A stretch of DNA of 64,000 nt from Alphaproteobacteria bacterium (lineage in GTDB: Bacteria > Pseudomonadota > Alphaproteobacteria > Rhizobiales > Aestuariivirgaceae): contig JAHEFB010000006.1 in the NCBI GenBank assembly GCA_024640405.1, forward strand, positions 13,471-77,470, written 5' to 3'. The notes under the pieces were generated by a model, which was not told where the DNA came from, searched no databases, and was given only the letters and a program-made list of their open reading frames with translations. Numbering within the stretch: position 1 is the first letter of the stretch; every line of letters begins with the position of its first letter. A program made the translations under genes and the position numbers. This document shows positions 26,070 through 34,730 of this stretch, piece after piece.

Positions 26070-27467
26070 ATGATTGATTTCGATACGAGTGCCAAAAGCT
26101 TGCGTCGCGGGCTTGAAGGTGAGGTCATTATACTTGGCGATGACGATTATGACGCCGCGCGGGCTGTCTGGAATGCCATGATAGACAGGCGACCAAAACT
26201 GATCGCACGTTGTCGCGGCGTTGGCGATGTGATTGCAGCGGTGAAGTTTGCCCGGAAACAGGGCTTGCCGGTCTCGATCCGCGGTGGCGCGCACAATGTC
26301 GCCGGACACGCGGTCTGCGATGACGGTGTGATGATTGATCTGTCCCTGATGCGTTCGGTGACTGTCGATCAGGCAGCGCGCCGGGCTGATGTTGAAGGTG
26401 GTGCCATTTGGCGTGACGTGGATTCGGCGACCCAACCGTTCGGCCTGGCAACCCCTGGTGGTCTGATATCGGACACCGGCGTGGCAGGCCTGACGCTGTC
26501 CGGCGGTATCGGCTGGTTGCGTGCGCAGCATGGTCTCAGCATAGACAACCTGATGGCCGCAGATGTGGTCACCGCGCAAGGTGACGTCGTGCACTGCAGT
26601 GAAACGGAAAATCCGGACCTGCTGTGGGCGCTGCGCGGCGGCGGTGGCAATTTCGGTGTCGTGGTGAAGTTCCAGTTCGCCCTGCATGAAGTGGGGCCGG
26701 AAGTGATGTTTGCTGCGCCGATCTATCCTCTTTCAGCCGGTGCTGAGCCGATCAGAAAGTGGCGGGATTTTCTGGCTGCAAACAGTGACCGCGTTGCCTC
26801 CTTGTGTGAGTTCTCAACCGCAGCTGAGGGCGAGGATTTCCCGGAAGAGTTCTGGGGAGAACGTGTCTACACCCTGGCTTGCGTCTATAATGGCGATGCG
26901 CAGGAGGGTGAAGCCCTGCTGCAACCGCTGAGCGAACTCGCGCCGCTGGCCACGGACTTTTCCGGCCGCATGAACTATGCGGACGTTCAGCAACTGTTCG
27001 ATCCCTTGATCCCGTTCGGCGACTATCGGTGCTACTGGAAAGCCCGTTATTTGTCGGGTCTGTCTGATGACATGATTGACCTGGCAATCTCCAATGCCCG
27101 ATCCGCACCTTCCGACAACACCATCTCATCTCTATGGAACTTTGGCGGGGCCACCGCCAGGGTCGCGACCGACGCAACCGCATTCGGTGATCGTTCAATG
27201 GGCTGGATGTATTCGCTCGACGCCATCTGGCCGAATGAAGCCGATGACAATCAAAACATCGCCTGGTCCCGCGACGGCTGGAATGCTGCGGAGCCTTACG
27301 CCCAGGAAGGACGCATTTACCTGAATTTCCCCGGCCATGGCGAGGACGGCGAGGACCTGACCCGCAAGGCGTTTGGCCCCAACTTTGCCAGGCTGGCCCA
27401 GATCAAGGCGAAATATGATCCTGACAATGTCTTCCGGTTCAATCAGAACATCACCCCGGAGGCTTGA
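26070..27467 (+). CDS. FAD-linked oxidoreductase (PCMH/BBE family)
   Basis: A 465-residue flavin oxidase/dehydrogenase of the berberine-bridge/6-hydroxynicotine-oxidase type. The FAD-binding PCMH domain has SIRGGAHNVAGHAVCDDGV, where the histidine of GGAHN is the usual covalent FAD attachment site, plus LSGGIGWLRAQHGLSIDNL and LLWALRGGGGNFGVV. The C-terminal BBE segment is KYDPDNVFRFNQNI. The substrate is unknown; family members oxidise alkaloids, sugars and amines. It is followed after 1 base by the homocysteine-methyltransferase-like gene, so the two are almost certainly co-translated. Confidence 0.9.
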   Translation: MIDFDTSAKSLRRGLEGEVIILGDDDYDAARAVWNAMIDRRPKLIARCRGVGDVIAAVKFARKQGLPVSIRGGAHNVAGHAVCDDGVMIDLSLMRSVTVDQAARRADVEGGAIWRDVDSATQPFGLATPGGLISDTGVAGLTLSGGIGWLRAQHGLSIDNLMAADVVTAQGDVVHCSETENPDLLWALRGGGGNFGVVVKFQFALHEVGPEVMFAAPIYPLSAGAEPIRKWRDFLAANSDRVASLCEFSTAAEGEDFPEEFWGERVYTLACVYNGDAQEGEALLQPLSELAPLATDFSGRMNYADVQQLFDPLIPFGDYRCYWKARYLSGLSDDMIDLAISNARSAPSDNTISSLWNFGGATARVATDATAFGDRSMGWMYSLDAIWPNEADDNQNIAWSRDGWNAAEPYAQEGRIYLNFPGHGEDGEDLTRKAFGPNFARLAQIKAKYDPDNVFRFNQNITPEA

Positions 27468-27468
27468 G

Positions 27469-28425
27469 ATGAACATTCAGCCGCAGTTCCCCGAAGCCGA
27501 ACCGGGTGAACTCTTCCTGACCGAGGGCGGGACCGAGACCGAGATCATGTACAAGCATGGTTTCGAGCTGCCTGAATTCGCCATGTTCCCACTGCTGGAG
27601 AACCCTGCGGCTGTTGCTGCCATGAAGCACATGTTCCGCAGTCAGCTGGATGTGGCAGCTGAATTTCAGATGTCGATGATGCTCACCGGCATTGATTATC
27701 GCGCCAGTCCGGACTGGGGGGCGAAGCTCGGATATTCATCACAGGGGCTGGCGCAGGCCACGATCGAATCCATTGAGTTTCTGCGTGAGCTCGCCGTTGA
27801 ATATGACGGCAGAATACCGCGCACGCTGATTGGCGGCATCATCGGCCCGCGCGGCGATGCATATCAGTTGAACAAGACGATTACTGTAGAGGAGGCAGAA
27901 AACTATCACGCGGTGCAGATGACAACACTGAAGTCAGCAAATGTCGATTTTGCGTGCGCCGCCACATTCAACAATGTCCCCGAGGCAGTGGGTGTTGCAA
28001 GGGCTGCCGATGCGATCGGCATACCGTTAATCATCTCGCTCACCGTTGACGGCTCGTCGCGTTTGAAGTCCGGCGTCACGGTGGCCGATGCAATCGAAGC
28101 CATTGATGTTGCATCAGGTGACGCGGCACCGGCTTCCTATCTGCTCAACTGCTCGCACCCGGTAGAATTTGCCCCGGCACTGACAGACGGCACCTGGACC
28201 AGCCGACTGCAGGGTTTCCGCCCCAACGCCTCGAAAATGGAAAAGCTGGCGTTGTGCAAACTCGGCCATCTTGAAGAAGGTGACCATGTTGAACTCGGGC
28301 GCCTCATGGGCGATCTGGCGCTGCGCTATCCTCATATGAATATCTGGGGCGGGTGCTGTGGAACCGGGGATAAACACCTGCGCGAGATTGCGAGAAATGT
28401 TCGCCAGGCACGTGGCATTTCCTGA
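27469..28425 (+). CDS. Homocysteine S-methyltransferase family protein
   Basis: A 318-residue zinc-dependent methyltransferase barrel of the MmuM/BHMT family. The zinc cysteines are in SYLLNCSHPVEF and MNIWGGCCGTGDKH, and the N-terminal LFLTEGGTETEIMYKHGFEL is typical. These enzymes transfer methyl from S-methylmethionine, betaine or similar donors to a thiol such as homocysteine. Coupled to the upstream FAD oxidase gene (1-base gap, GGAGG within its 3' end), so it may demethylate the same imported compound. True acceptor unknown. Confidence 0.88.
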   Translation: MNIQPQFPEAEPGELFLTEGGTETEIMYKHGFELPEFAMFPLLENPAAVAAMKHMFRSQLDVAAEFQMSMMLTGIDYRASPDWGAKLGYSSQGLAQATIESIEFLRELAVEYDGRIPRTLIGGIIGPRGDAYQLNKTITVEEAENYHAVQMTTLKSANVDFACAATFNNVPEAVGVARAADAIGIPLIISLTVDGSSRLKSGVTVADAIEAIDVASGDAAPASYLLNCSHPVEFAPALTDGTWTSRLQGFRPNASKMEKLALCKLGHLEEGDHVELGRLMGDLALRYPHMNIWGGCCGTGDKHLREIARNVRQARGIS

Positions 28426-28452
28426 AGTGGCTCGTTCTTTTTTGGTTGTTAC

Positions 28453-28845
28453 CTACTCTTCATGTCTACCTTCGGAGTCACGATCCCGGTCATAGCGTCT
28501 AGCGAGCGGAAACGGCGGTAACCAGGACTCGCGTCGGACGATCCAGCTCTCGTAGGTCGGCATCAGTTGGTCGGTGAAATCCAGAGACCCCAGATTGACT
28601 TCGATTTCATCTGCGGTGCGGGCGAAAACCGACGAGCCGCAGCGGGGGCAGAAATACCGTCCGGCGTAATCACGTGTTTCGCCTTCGATTGACACGGCGT
28701 TTTCAGGAAATATCGCGGATGCGTGGAACAACGCTCCATGATGCTTGCGGCAGTCGAGGCAGTGACACAGGCCAACCCGATAGGGATCTCCTGACGCCAC
28801 TATTCGGACATCGCCGCACGTGCAGCCGCCTGTGAACAGTTTCAT
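28453..28845 (-). CDS. GFA-family zinc protein
   Basis: A 130-residue glutathione-dependent formaldehyde-activating-type (Mss4-like) protein. Zinc cysteines appear in GGCTCGDVRI, GLCHCLDCRKHHG and YFCPRCGSSVF. The original Gfa was proposed to speed S-hydroxymethylglutathione formation; most family members have no tested function. ATG at 28845 follows GAGGAG. It faces the 3' end of the methyltransferase gene. Confidence 0.85.
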   Translation of the reverse strand: MKLFTGGCTCGDVRIVASGDPYRVGLCHCLDCRKHHGALFHASAIFPENAVSIEGETRDYAGRYFCPRCGSSVFARTADEIEVNLGSLDFTDQLMPTYESWIVRRESWLPPFPLARRYDRDRDSEGRHEE

Positions 28846-29034
28846 GTTGCGTCTCCTCAAAGTCAGAGCGGGAGGAACGTGTACAACGAACAACACTTTG
28901 ATGGCAATTTTCCGCTAAGCGCGGTGCCGCAAAAGAGGGGTGCGAGAAGGGGCCAATGCTTGATCGATCTCTCCCGCGCACAACCCGCGAAAAAATCACT
29001 GCGGTCAAATGATCAAAACTTACTTCATCCTGCT

Positions 29035-30297
29035 CTAGTTTTGTTTACCGAGTTCCGTGAGAAGGCGGACGACCAGATACAGATGGCGCGGGATTGCATC
29101 GATTTCAATATACTCATTGCTGGCATGATAGTCGGCACCTGGAAGCCCGAAGCTTTCGACCACCGCGGCCTTTCCTGAGCGGCCTGCATAGCCTGCATCC
29201 GTGGCTCCCTTGACCATGGGAATAATCCACAGGTTTCCACCGCGAACTTCGTCATAGATTTTTTTTGCGAGGTGCGCCACCGCATAGCCGGCCGGCGTTG
29301 CAACAAATCCAGGTCGGATGATTGTCACGGTTACAGTGGTTTGTGTGTCGGGAACCAGCTTGCTGCTGTCCACCTTGGCCTGCAAAGCCTCCTGAAGCGT
29401 CTTTTCAACGTCTGGAACGGTAATGCGGCCGTCACCAACCGCGACTGCCCTATCGGGTATCTGGTTGAACGCCTTGTCCGAAACCACGTTGGTCCAGTTG
29501 AGTTGAGCGCCCGGTATTGTCTTTGCCACGTCACGCGTTGCGAGCAACTGATGCGCAAGTTCAATAACCGCATTCCGGCCCGTTTGAGGCGACGACCCGG
29601 CATGCGAGCCGCGACCTTTGACCTCCATGCGGACACTGGCGTAAGCCGCTGTCCCCAACAGCAGCCAGGCGCCGCTGGATTTTGTGCCGGTGGGTTCAAA
29701 TGACAGGACAGTATCGGACTGGTCGGCCAGCCGGGAGATGGTTTCGCCAGATCCGTGCGAGCCAATTTCTTCGTCTGGATTGAACAGAACTTTCAATGTG
29801 GCGTAGTCCGTCCAACCCATTTCGCGAAGAATCTTCAACGCGTGAAGTATGAGCGCAATACCGCCCTTGTCGTCTGCAATGCCCGGTCCGTACAGCTTGT
29901 TACCCTCAACCTTCCACGGTTGGGTCTGAAGAATACCGGTCTCGTAAATGGTATCCATGTGAGCCATCAGCATGATCTTCTGGCGGCCGTTGCCGGTAAT
30001 TGTTCCAATGACAGTGTCAGCTCCGACATCAGTGGAGGATTTTTGCCGTTCGGTCGTAAATCCCAATGCCTGCAAGCGGGCATCCAGATTATCCGCCATA
30101 GCGGCTAGGCCCGGCGCATCATTGCTGCCGGACTCGATCATTACGAGGTCCTTAAGAGTTTCAATCAAAGATGATTGCTCACGGTTGGCGGCCGTCAGAA
30201 TTTTTTCATCAGGAGCGGCGGTGGTCGGCCCGGTAAACACCGACAGGAAAAGATTGAAGCACAGAACAGCACCGGTCAGGACGGATCTCATTGCCAT
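29035..30297 (-). CDS. Secreted M20 metallopeptidase (glutamate carboxypeptidase-like)
   Basis: A 420-residue two-zinc amidohydrolase of the M20/CPG2 type, cleaving C-terminal glutamate or similar amide bonds. A signal peptide (MAMRSVLTGAVLCFNLFLSV) directs it to the periplasm. Metal and catalytic residues are visible in MLMAHMDTIYE, YGPGIADDKGGI, LFNPDEEIGSHGS, LSFEPTGT and LPGADYHASNEYI. The start at 30297 follows AAGGGAAA. It is a single gene; possible substrates are folates, gamma-glutamyl peptides or dipeptides. Confidence 0.9.
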   Translation of the reverse strand: MAMRSVLTGAVLCFNLFLSVFTGPTTAAPDEKILTAANREQSSLIETLKDLVMIESGSNDAPGLAAMADNLDARLQALGFTTERQKSSTDVGADTVIGTITGNGRQKIMLMAHMDTIYETGILQTQPWKVEGNKLYGPGIADDKGGIALILHALKILREMGWTDYATLKVLFNPDEEIGSHGSGETISRLADQSDTVLSFEPTGTKSSGAWLLLGTAAYASVRMEVKGRGSHAGSSPQTGRNAVIELAHQLLATRDVAKTIPGAQLNWTNVVSDKAFNQIPDRAVAVGDGRITVPDVEKTLQEALQAKVDSSKLVPDTQTTVTVTIIRPGFVATPAGYAVAHLAKKIYDEVRGGNLWIIPMVKGATDAGYAGRSGKAAVVESFGLPGADYHASNEYIEIDAIPRHLYLVVRLLTELGKQN

Positions 30298-30399
30298 CAG
30301 ATTTCCCTTCGACTAATCGTGAGCTGAAACTGGTGCAACTCCCCTGATAGTGCGGGGATTATAGTGATCCGGCCCTTTATGGTGCAACAGGGTTCGTCG

Positions 30400-32820
30400 T
30401 TATGTACTGGGTAAAGTGGTCATCGGATCGTAAACGCACGGTTCAATAACGCTTGCTTCCACAAGGTCGCCCAGAACATCGATCTGTACCTTGTCGCCAA
30501 TCGATGAATGCGGTGGATCGACAAACCCCATGGCGAGGTTTTTTTCCACCCGATGCCCCCAGGCCGCCGACGTGATCGTACCGATGATCTTCCCGTCCAG
30601 CATGATGCTGTCGCCGGGGTGTGCCGGCGCTTCGTCGCTGTGCAAGTGAAGCGAGACGAACTGCCGGCGCTTGCCGGAAGCAATCATGGCTTCCAGGCGG
30701 TCCTTGCCGACAAAGTCCTTGTCCATCTGCACGAACCGGTCCAGACCGGTTTCGAACGGGTTGAACTCGGTGATCAGATCGGCCTTCCAGTGTCTGTAGC
30801 CTTTTTCCATACGCATGGCTTCTGCCGCATAAAGGCCGAACTGCGCCAGTCCGAAATCCTTGCCCGCCTCGACAAGCTCCTTGTGAACGCCCTGCAATGC
30901 TTCGTTGGGGACGTGCAGTTCCCAGGCCAGTTCGCCTGAAAAGCTGACCGACATGGCGATGACCGCATAATGGCCGATATGCACCTTGCGTGCGCTGAGC
31001 CAGGGAAAGGCCTGTTTCGACCAGTCCGTGCGTGTTGACACCGTTTTAAGCAGGTTGCGGGATTTTGGTCCGGCCACAACCAGGATTGTATGACTGCTTG
31101 TCAGGCTTTCAATGCGGATCGAACCGTCCCGCGGCAATCGTGATGTCAGCCAGTCCATGTCGTGAAACTCTGCTGCAGCAGCCGAGCCGTACCACACCCG
31201 GCCATCCGCCAGATTGGCCACAGTGGCCTCGCCCTTGATATTGCCCTGCTCGTTGAGGAAATAGGTCAGTCCAACCTTGCCAGGCTTGCGGGGAATGCGC
31301 GAACACATCAGTCCGTCGAGCCAGTCATGTATGCCTTCACCGGTAATCTCATACCGGTTGAAGCCGGATACCTCCATCAGACCGACCCGCTCCTGCACGG
31401 CTTTGACTTCAGCCGCCACTATATCGAATGTGTTGTTGAAGCGGAAAGAATGGTTCTCGCGGAAGTCCGCCGATGGCTTGAAGAACATCGCGCGCTCCCA
31501 GCCATTCACGGTGCCGAATTCGGCCTGGACCTGCTGCAGTGTCTCGTAAAGTGGTGTCGTGCGGACAGGCCGGCCCGCCGGGCGGTGCTCATGCGGCATG
31601 TGAAACCGGAACTCGTTCTGATAATCCTCGACTGCCTTCAGCGCGGTGTACTCAGTGTTGGCATAGCGCGCAAACCGGCGCGGATCGAGACACCATGTGT
31701 CATAGCAGGCCTCGCCATGCACGATCTGCTGGGCCAGCAGCCAGCCGTGCCCGCCGCCTTCACCCAGCCCGGCGCGCAGCCCGGTGATGCACCAGGCATT
31801 GCGTTTGGCCGGAATGCGCCCCACCAGCGGCAATCCGTCCGGCGTATAGGTGATCGGACCATTGATGATGCTATGGATACCCGCTTCAGCCAGGCAGGGT
31901 AGGCGTTCGAAAACGTTCTCCAGAACCGGCAGCACCCGGTCCGGGTCATCCGGACTCAGGGCATTGGTGAAATCAGGATCGATGCCGTCCAGTCCCCATG
32001 TCTTGCAGTCCTGTTCATAGAATCCGACCAGCAGGCCGGACTTTTCCTGACGCGAATAGAAATCATCTGTCGGACAGCGGATCAGTGGCGTGCGAAAAGC
32101 CAGCGCCTCGATCTCGGCGATGGTCTCGGTGAGGAAATATTGATGTTCCATCGAGGCAACCGGGTGTTCCACCCCCATCATCGCGCCCACTTCATTGCAG
32201 CGGTATCCGCCTGCGTTGACTATGTGTTCGCAGGCAATGTCACCCTTGGCAGTGTGGACGATCCAGTCTCCGCCGGGTTGCTGGGTCAGGCCGGTGACCG
32301 GTGCGTGCCGGTAAACCTCGGCGCCGGCCTTGCGGGCACGTCTTGCCAGCGCCTGGCACAATTGCGCCGGATCAATGTCGCCATCCAGCGGATCCCACAG
32401 CGCACCCAGCAGATTGTCCGTGGTGATCAGAGGATGACGTTTTCTGCATTCCTCGGCATCAATGATTTCAAATTCCACTCCCATTCCCTTGGCCATCGAC
32501 CGGAAATGCATGTAGCCATCGAGGTGATCCTGCGTTGATGCCAGTCGCAGGCCGCCCGTGGCATGGTGATAGTTGATGGGGTAATCCGGATCGTCGGCCA
32601 GTTCCTTGTACAGCTTGATGGAATGGCTTTTCAGGCCCACCATGGTCTGCACCGCGCCAAAATTTGTCACCTGTGCTGCTGAATGCCAGGTGGTGCCTGA
32701 GGTCAGTTCATCGCGTTCCAGCAACACAACATCGCTCCATCCTTCCTGTGTGAGGTGATAAAGCGTAGAACAACCGGCGATACCGCCGCCAATGACAACG
32801 ACACGGGCTTGAGATTTCAT
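30400..32820 (-). CDS. Dimethylglycine/sarcosine dehydrogenase-like flavoprotein
   Basis: An 806-residue protein joining an FAD-dependent amine dehydrogenase domain (about 1-430) to a GcvT-like folate-binding domain (about 440-800). The dinucleotide motif is VVVIGGGIAGCSTLYHL, and the TSGTTWHSAAQV segment carries the histidine used for covalent FAD in mammalian homologues. The C-terminal half has RVGLMEVSGFNRYEITG and YAAEAMRMEKGYRHWKAD. Expected chemistry is oxidative demethylation of an N-methylglycine with transfer of the one-carbon unit to tetrahydrofolate. It is divergent from a non-Pyl MttB gene, as in glycine-betaine degradation loci. Confidence 0.9.
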   Translation of the reverse strand: MKSQARVVVIGGGIAGCSTLYHLTQEGWSDVVLLERDELTSGTTWHSAAQVTNFGAVQTMVGLKSHSIKLYKELADDPDYPINYHHATGGLRLASTQDHLDGYMHFRSMAKGMGVEFEIIDAEECRKRHPLITTDNLLGALWDPLDGDIDPAQLCQALARRARKAGAEVYRHAPVTGLTQQPGGDWIVHTAKGDIACEHIVNAGGYRCNEVGAMMGVEHPVASMEHQYFLTETIAEIEALAFRTPLIRCPTDDFYSRQEKSGLLVGFYEQDCKTWGLDGIDPDFTNALSPDDPDRVLPVLENVFERLPCLAEAGIHSIINGPITYTPDGLPLVGRIPAKRNAWCITGLRAGLGEGGGHGWLLAQQIVHGEACYDTWCLDPRRFARYANTEYTALKAVEDYQNEFRFHMPHEHRPAGRPVRTTPLYETLQQVQAEFGTVNGWERAMFFKPSADFRENHSFRFNNTFDIVAAEVKAVQERVGLMEVSGFNRYEITGEGIHDWLDGLMCSRIPRKPGKVGLTYFLNEQGNIKGEATVANLADGRVWYGSAAAAEFHDMDWLTSRLPRDGSIRIESLTSSHTILVVAGPKSRNLLKTVSTRTDWSKQAFPWLSARKVHIGHYAVIAMSVSFSGELAWELHVPNEALQGVHKELVEAGKDFGLAQFGLYAAEAMRMEKGYRHWKADLITEFNPFETGLDRFVQMDKDFVGKDRLEAMIASGKRRQFVSLHLHSDEAPAHPGDSIMLDGKIIGTITSAAWGHRVEKNLAMGFVDPPHSSIGDKVQIDVLGDLVEASVIEPCVYDPMTTLPST

Positions 32821-32905
32821 GGGTCAGACTTTCCAAGGGCGCGAGCGTGGGTGTTTATTGCCATAACGGGTCACATCACCGGGTCCCGCACAAGGGAAAC
32901 CGGGA

Positions 32906-32935
32906 TTGTTAAGTAATTTTGACCGGTTTGTTCAA
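32906..32935. promoter_or_regulatory. Candidate LysR sites between the DMGDH-like and mttB-like genes
   Basis: TTGTTAAG (32906-32913) and TTGTTCAA (32928-32935) are 14 bases apart. The same two words, same order and nearly same spacing (15), occur on the opposite strand before the LysR gene at 36500-37555 (positions 37662-37632). The second word sits in the small palindrome TTTG-TT-CAAA. Confidence 0.5.
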
Positions 32936-33017
32936 ATTTTCGGACCCTCTTCATTTCTGGTCAGATACCGGCGCACAATCGCTCCCGAAAGTTTGCCATT
33001 TGAGATCGGCCAGCCGC

Positions 33018-34580
33018 ATGACATCGGAAGAGACCAGACCGGGAAGAAGAGGCGGCGGCCGGGCAGCCCGTGTGTCGGCTCGCTCGCAGGAAGGGCAGGA
33101 GGTAAACCCGAGCCCGCCGGGACAGCAAGGCGGCACCTACAAACCCCTTCGCGAAGCCGATCTGAAGGCCATCCATGACACCGCACTGAGGCTGCTGGCT
33201 GAATTGGGCATGGGCGATGTACCGGCAGGCTTTCGCGACATTGCAATCAGCCGCGGTGCCTGCCTGAACGATAAGGGCCGCCTGGTCTACCCACGCTCGC
33301 TTGTTGAAGATGTAATTGCCGGCGCGGCCGGAAGCTTCGTCTATCATGGCCGTGATCCGAAACATGACTTCGAAATCGGCGGAGAAGCGGTACGCTTCGG
33401 CACTGGCGGCGCAGCGGTGCAGACGCTTGACATGGAGACCGGGACCTATCGGCCCTCGACATTGCATGACCTGTATGACTTCACGCGGCTGATCGACACG
33501 CTGACCAATGTCAGCTGGTTCACCCGGTGCTGCGTGGCAACCGATGTGCCGGACAATTTCGACCTCGACGTCAACACCGCCTATGCGCTGCTCGCCGGCA
33601 CCACAAAGCCGGTTGGTACCAGTTTCACCCTCGCCAGCCATGTCGATCCGATCATCGACATGTTTGATCTGGCACTGGGTGGCGAAGGCCGCTATCGCAA
33701 GCGCCCGTTCTGCAAGGCGCATATCTCGCCGGTGATTTCCCCGATGCGCTATGGCGAAGACGCTGTTGACGTCACCATGGCCTGTATCCGCCGCCGGGTG
33801 CCGATCAATGCCATCATCGCGGCCCAGTCGGGCGCCACGGCGCCGGCCCCGCCGGCGGGCTTCCTGGTCCAGTCGCTGGCGGAAACACTGGCCAGCCTGT
33901 TGCTGGTGAACCTGATCGAGCCGGGCTACCCGATGATCTTTTCAAACTGGCCGCTGGTCATCGATCTGCGCACCGGCGGTTTCAGCGGCGGCGGTGGCGA
34001 GAATGCATTGATGAATGCGGCCGCTGCCCAGATATCCAACTGGCTGGGGCTGCCGTCCGGGGTTGCCAGTTCCATGAGCGACGCCAAGGCGGTGGATGCC
34101 CAGATGGGATCGGAGAAGGCTTTTTCGGCGCTGGCGGCCGGACTTGCCGGTGCCAACATGGTCTATGAGAGTTCCGGCATGATGGCCAGCCTGCTCGGGG
34201 CTTCGTTCGAGGCCTTCGTGGCTGACGACGAAATGCTGTCGCACGTCTACCGGATCATCCGCGGCATAGAAGTAAATGAGGAAACGCTCGGCTTCGAAGC
34301 CATCTGCAACGCCGTACATGGTGAAGGCCATTTCCTGGGCGGCCCGGACACCATCGCTGCCATGCAACGCGACTATTTCTACCCGGCACTGGCGGACCGC
34401 GATGAACCACGCACCTGGGCAGACAACGGCGCGCCGGACCTGTGGCGCAAGGCAGGAGACCGGGCCCGCTCGGTATTATCCAGCCACTATCCAGATTACA
34501 TCCCGGGTAGCGCGGATCGCGCCATACGCGACCGCTTCAATATTCTGCTTGCACCGGACCGGATGCGACTGCATGTCTGA
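33018..34580 (+). CDS. Non-pyrrolysine trimethylamine methyltransferase family protein (MttB-like)
   Basis: A 520-residue member of the MttB superfamily of corrinoid-linked methyltransferases. The frame has no internal TAG, so it belongs to the pyrrolysine-free subgroup, of which some members demethylate glycine betaine, proline betaine or carnitine. Typical stretches are ETRPGRRGGGRAARV at the N-terminus, FGTGGAAVQTLDMETGTYRP, FSNWPLVIDLRTGGFSGGGG and EGHFLGGPDT. ATG at 33018 is chosen because the arginine/glycine-rich opening is usual in this subgroup; no strong ribosome binding site is seen. Its last codons (RAIRDRFNILLAPDRM) are duplicated at 36481, encoding an alternative end QPPA instead of RLHV. 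No corrinoid protein gene is adjacent. Confidence 0.88.
   Translation: MTSEETRPGRRGGGRAARVSARSQEGQEVNPSPPGQQGGTYKPLREADLKAIHDTALRLLAELGMGDVPAGFRDIAISRGACLNDKGRLVYPRSLVEDVIAGAAGSFVYHGRDPKHDFEIGGEAVRFGTGGAAVQTLDMETGTYRPSTLHDLYDFTRLIDTLTNVSWFTRCCVATDVPDNFDLDVNTAYALLAGTTKPVGTSFTLASHVDPIIDMFDLALGGEGRYRKRPFCKAHISPVISPMRYGEDAVDVTMACIRRRVPINAIIAAQSGATAPAPPAGFLVQSLAETLASLLLVNLIEPGYPMIFSNWPLVIDLRTGGFSGGGGENALMNAAAAQISNWLGLPSGVASSMSDAKAVDAQMGSEKAFSALAAGLAGANMVYESSGMMASLLGASFEAFVADDEMLSHVYRIIRGIEVNEETLGFEAICNAVHGEGHFLGGPDTIAAMQRDYFYPALADRDEPRTWADNGAPDLWRKAGDRARSVLSSHYPDYIPGSADRAIRDRFNILLAPDRMRLHV
34518..34552. repeat. Direct repeat, left copy (mttB 3' end)
   Basis: These 35 bases, starting CGCGCCATACGCGACCGCTT, are identical to 36481-36515. 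The match stops sharply to the left but continues weakly to the right for about 70 bases. On the minus strand that right part encodes GNDVEPVRHAVASGPVQAEY, a diverged copy of the C-terminus of the LysR protein whose intact gene starts at the other copy. Confidence 0.9.
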
Positions 34581-34730
34581 CTGGCTCGACGTCGTTACCG
34601 AAGGTCATCACCTCCCGTACGACCCATACCAATTGCTGTATTTCCCAGTTAACACTCCTATCGTGCTTCCGGGCCCGGGGCGGTTCTCTATCCCGACGGA
34701 GTAAATTGGATTGGTGGAGCTTCGAATGCA

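Noticed and set aside
32821-33017. Glycine or SAM riboswitch in the DMGDH/mttB intergenic region
   Set aside because: No paired-stem layout or conserved aptamer core was seen; short inverted words fit protein binding better.
33018-34580. Pyrrolysine-containing trimethylamine methyltransferase
   Set aside because: The frame is uninterrupted from start to TGA; no internal TAG exists.
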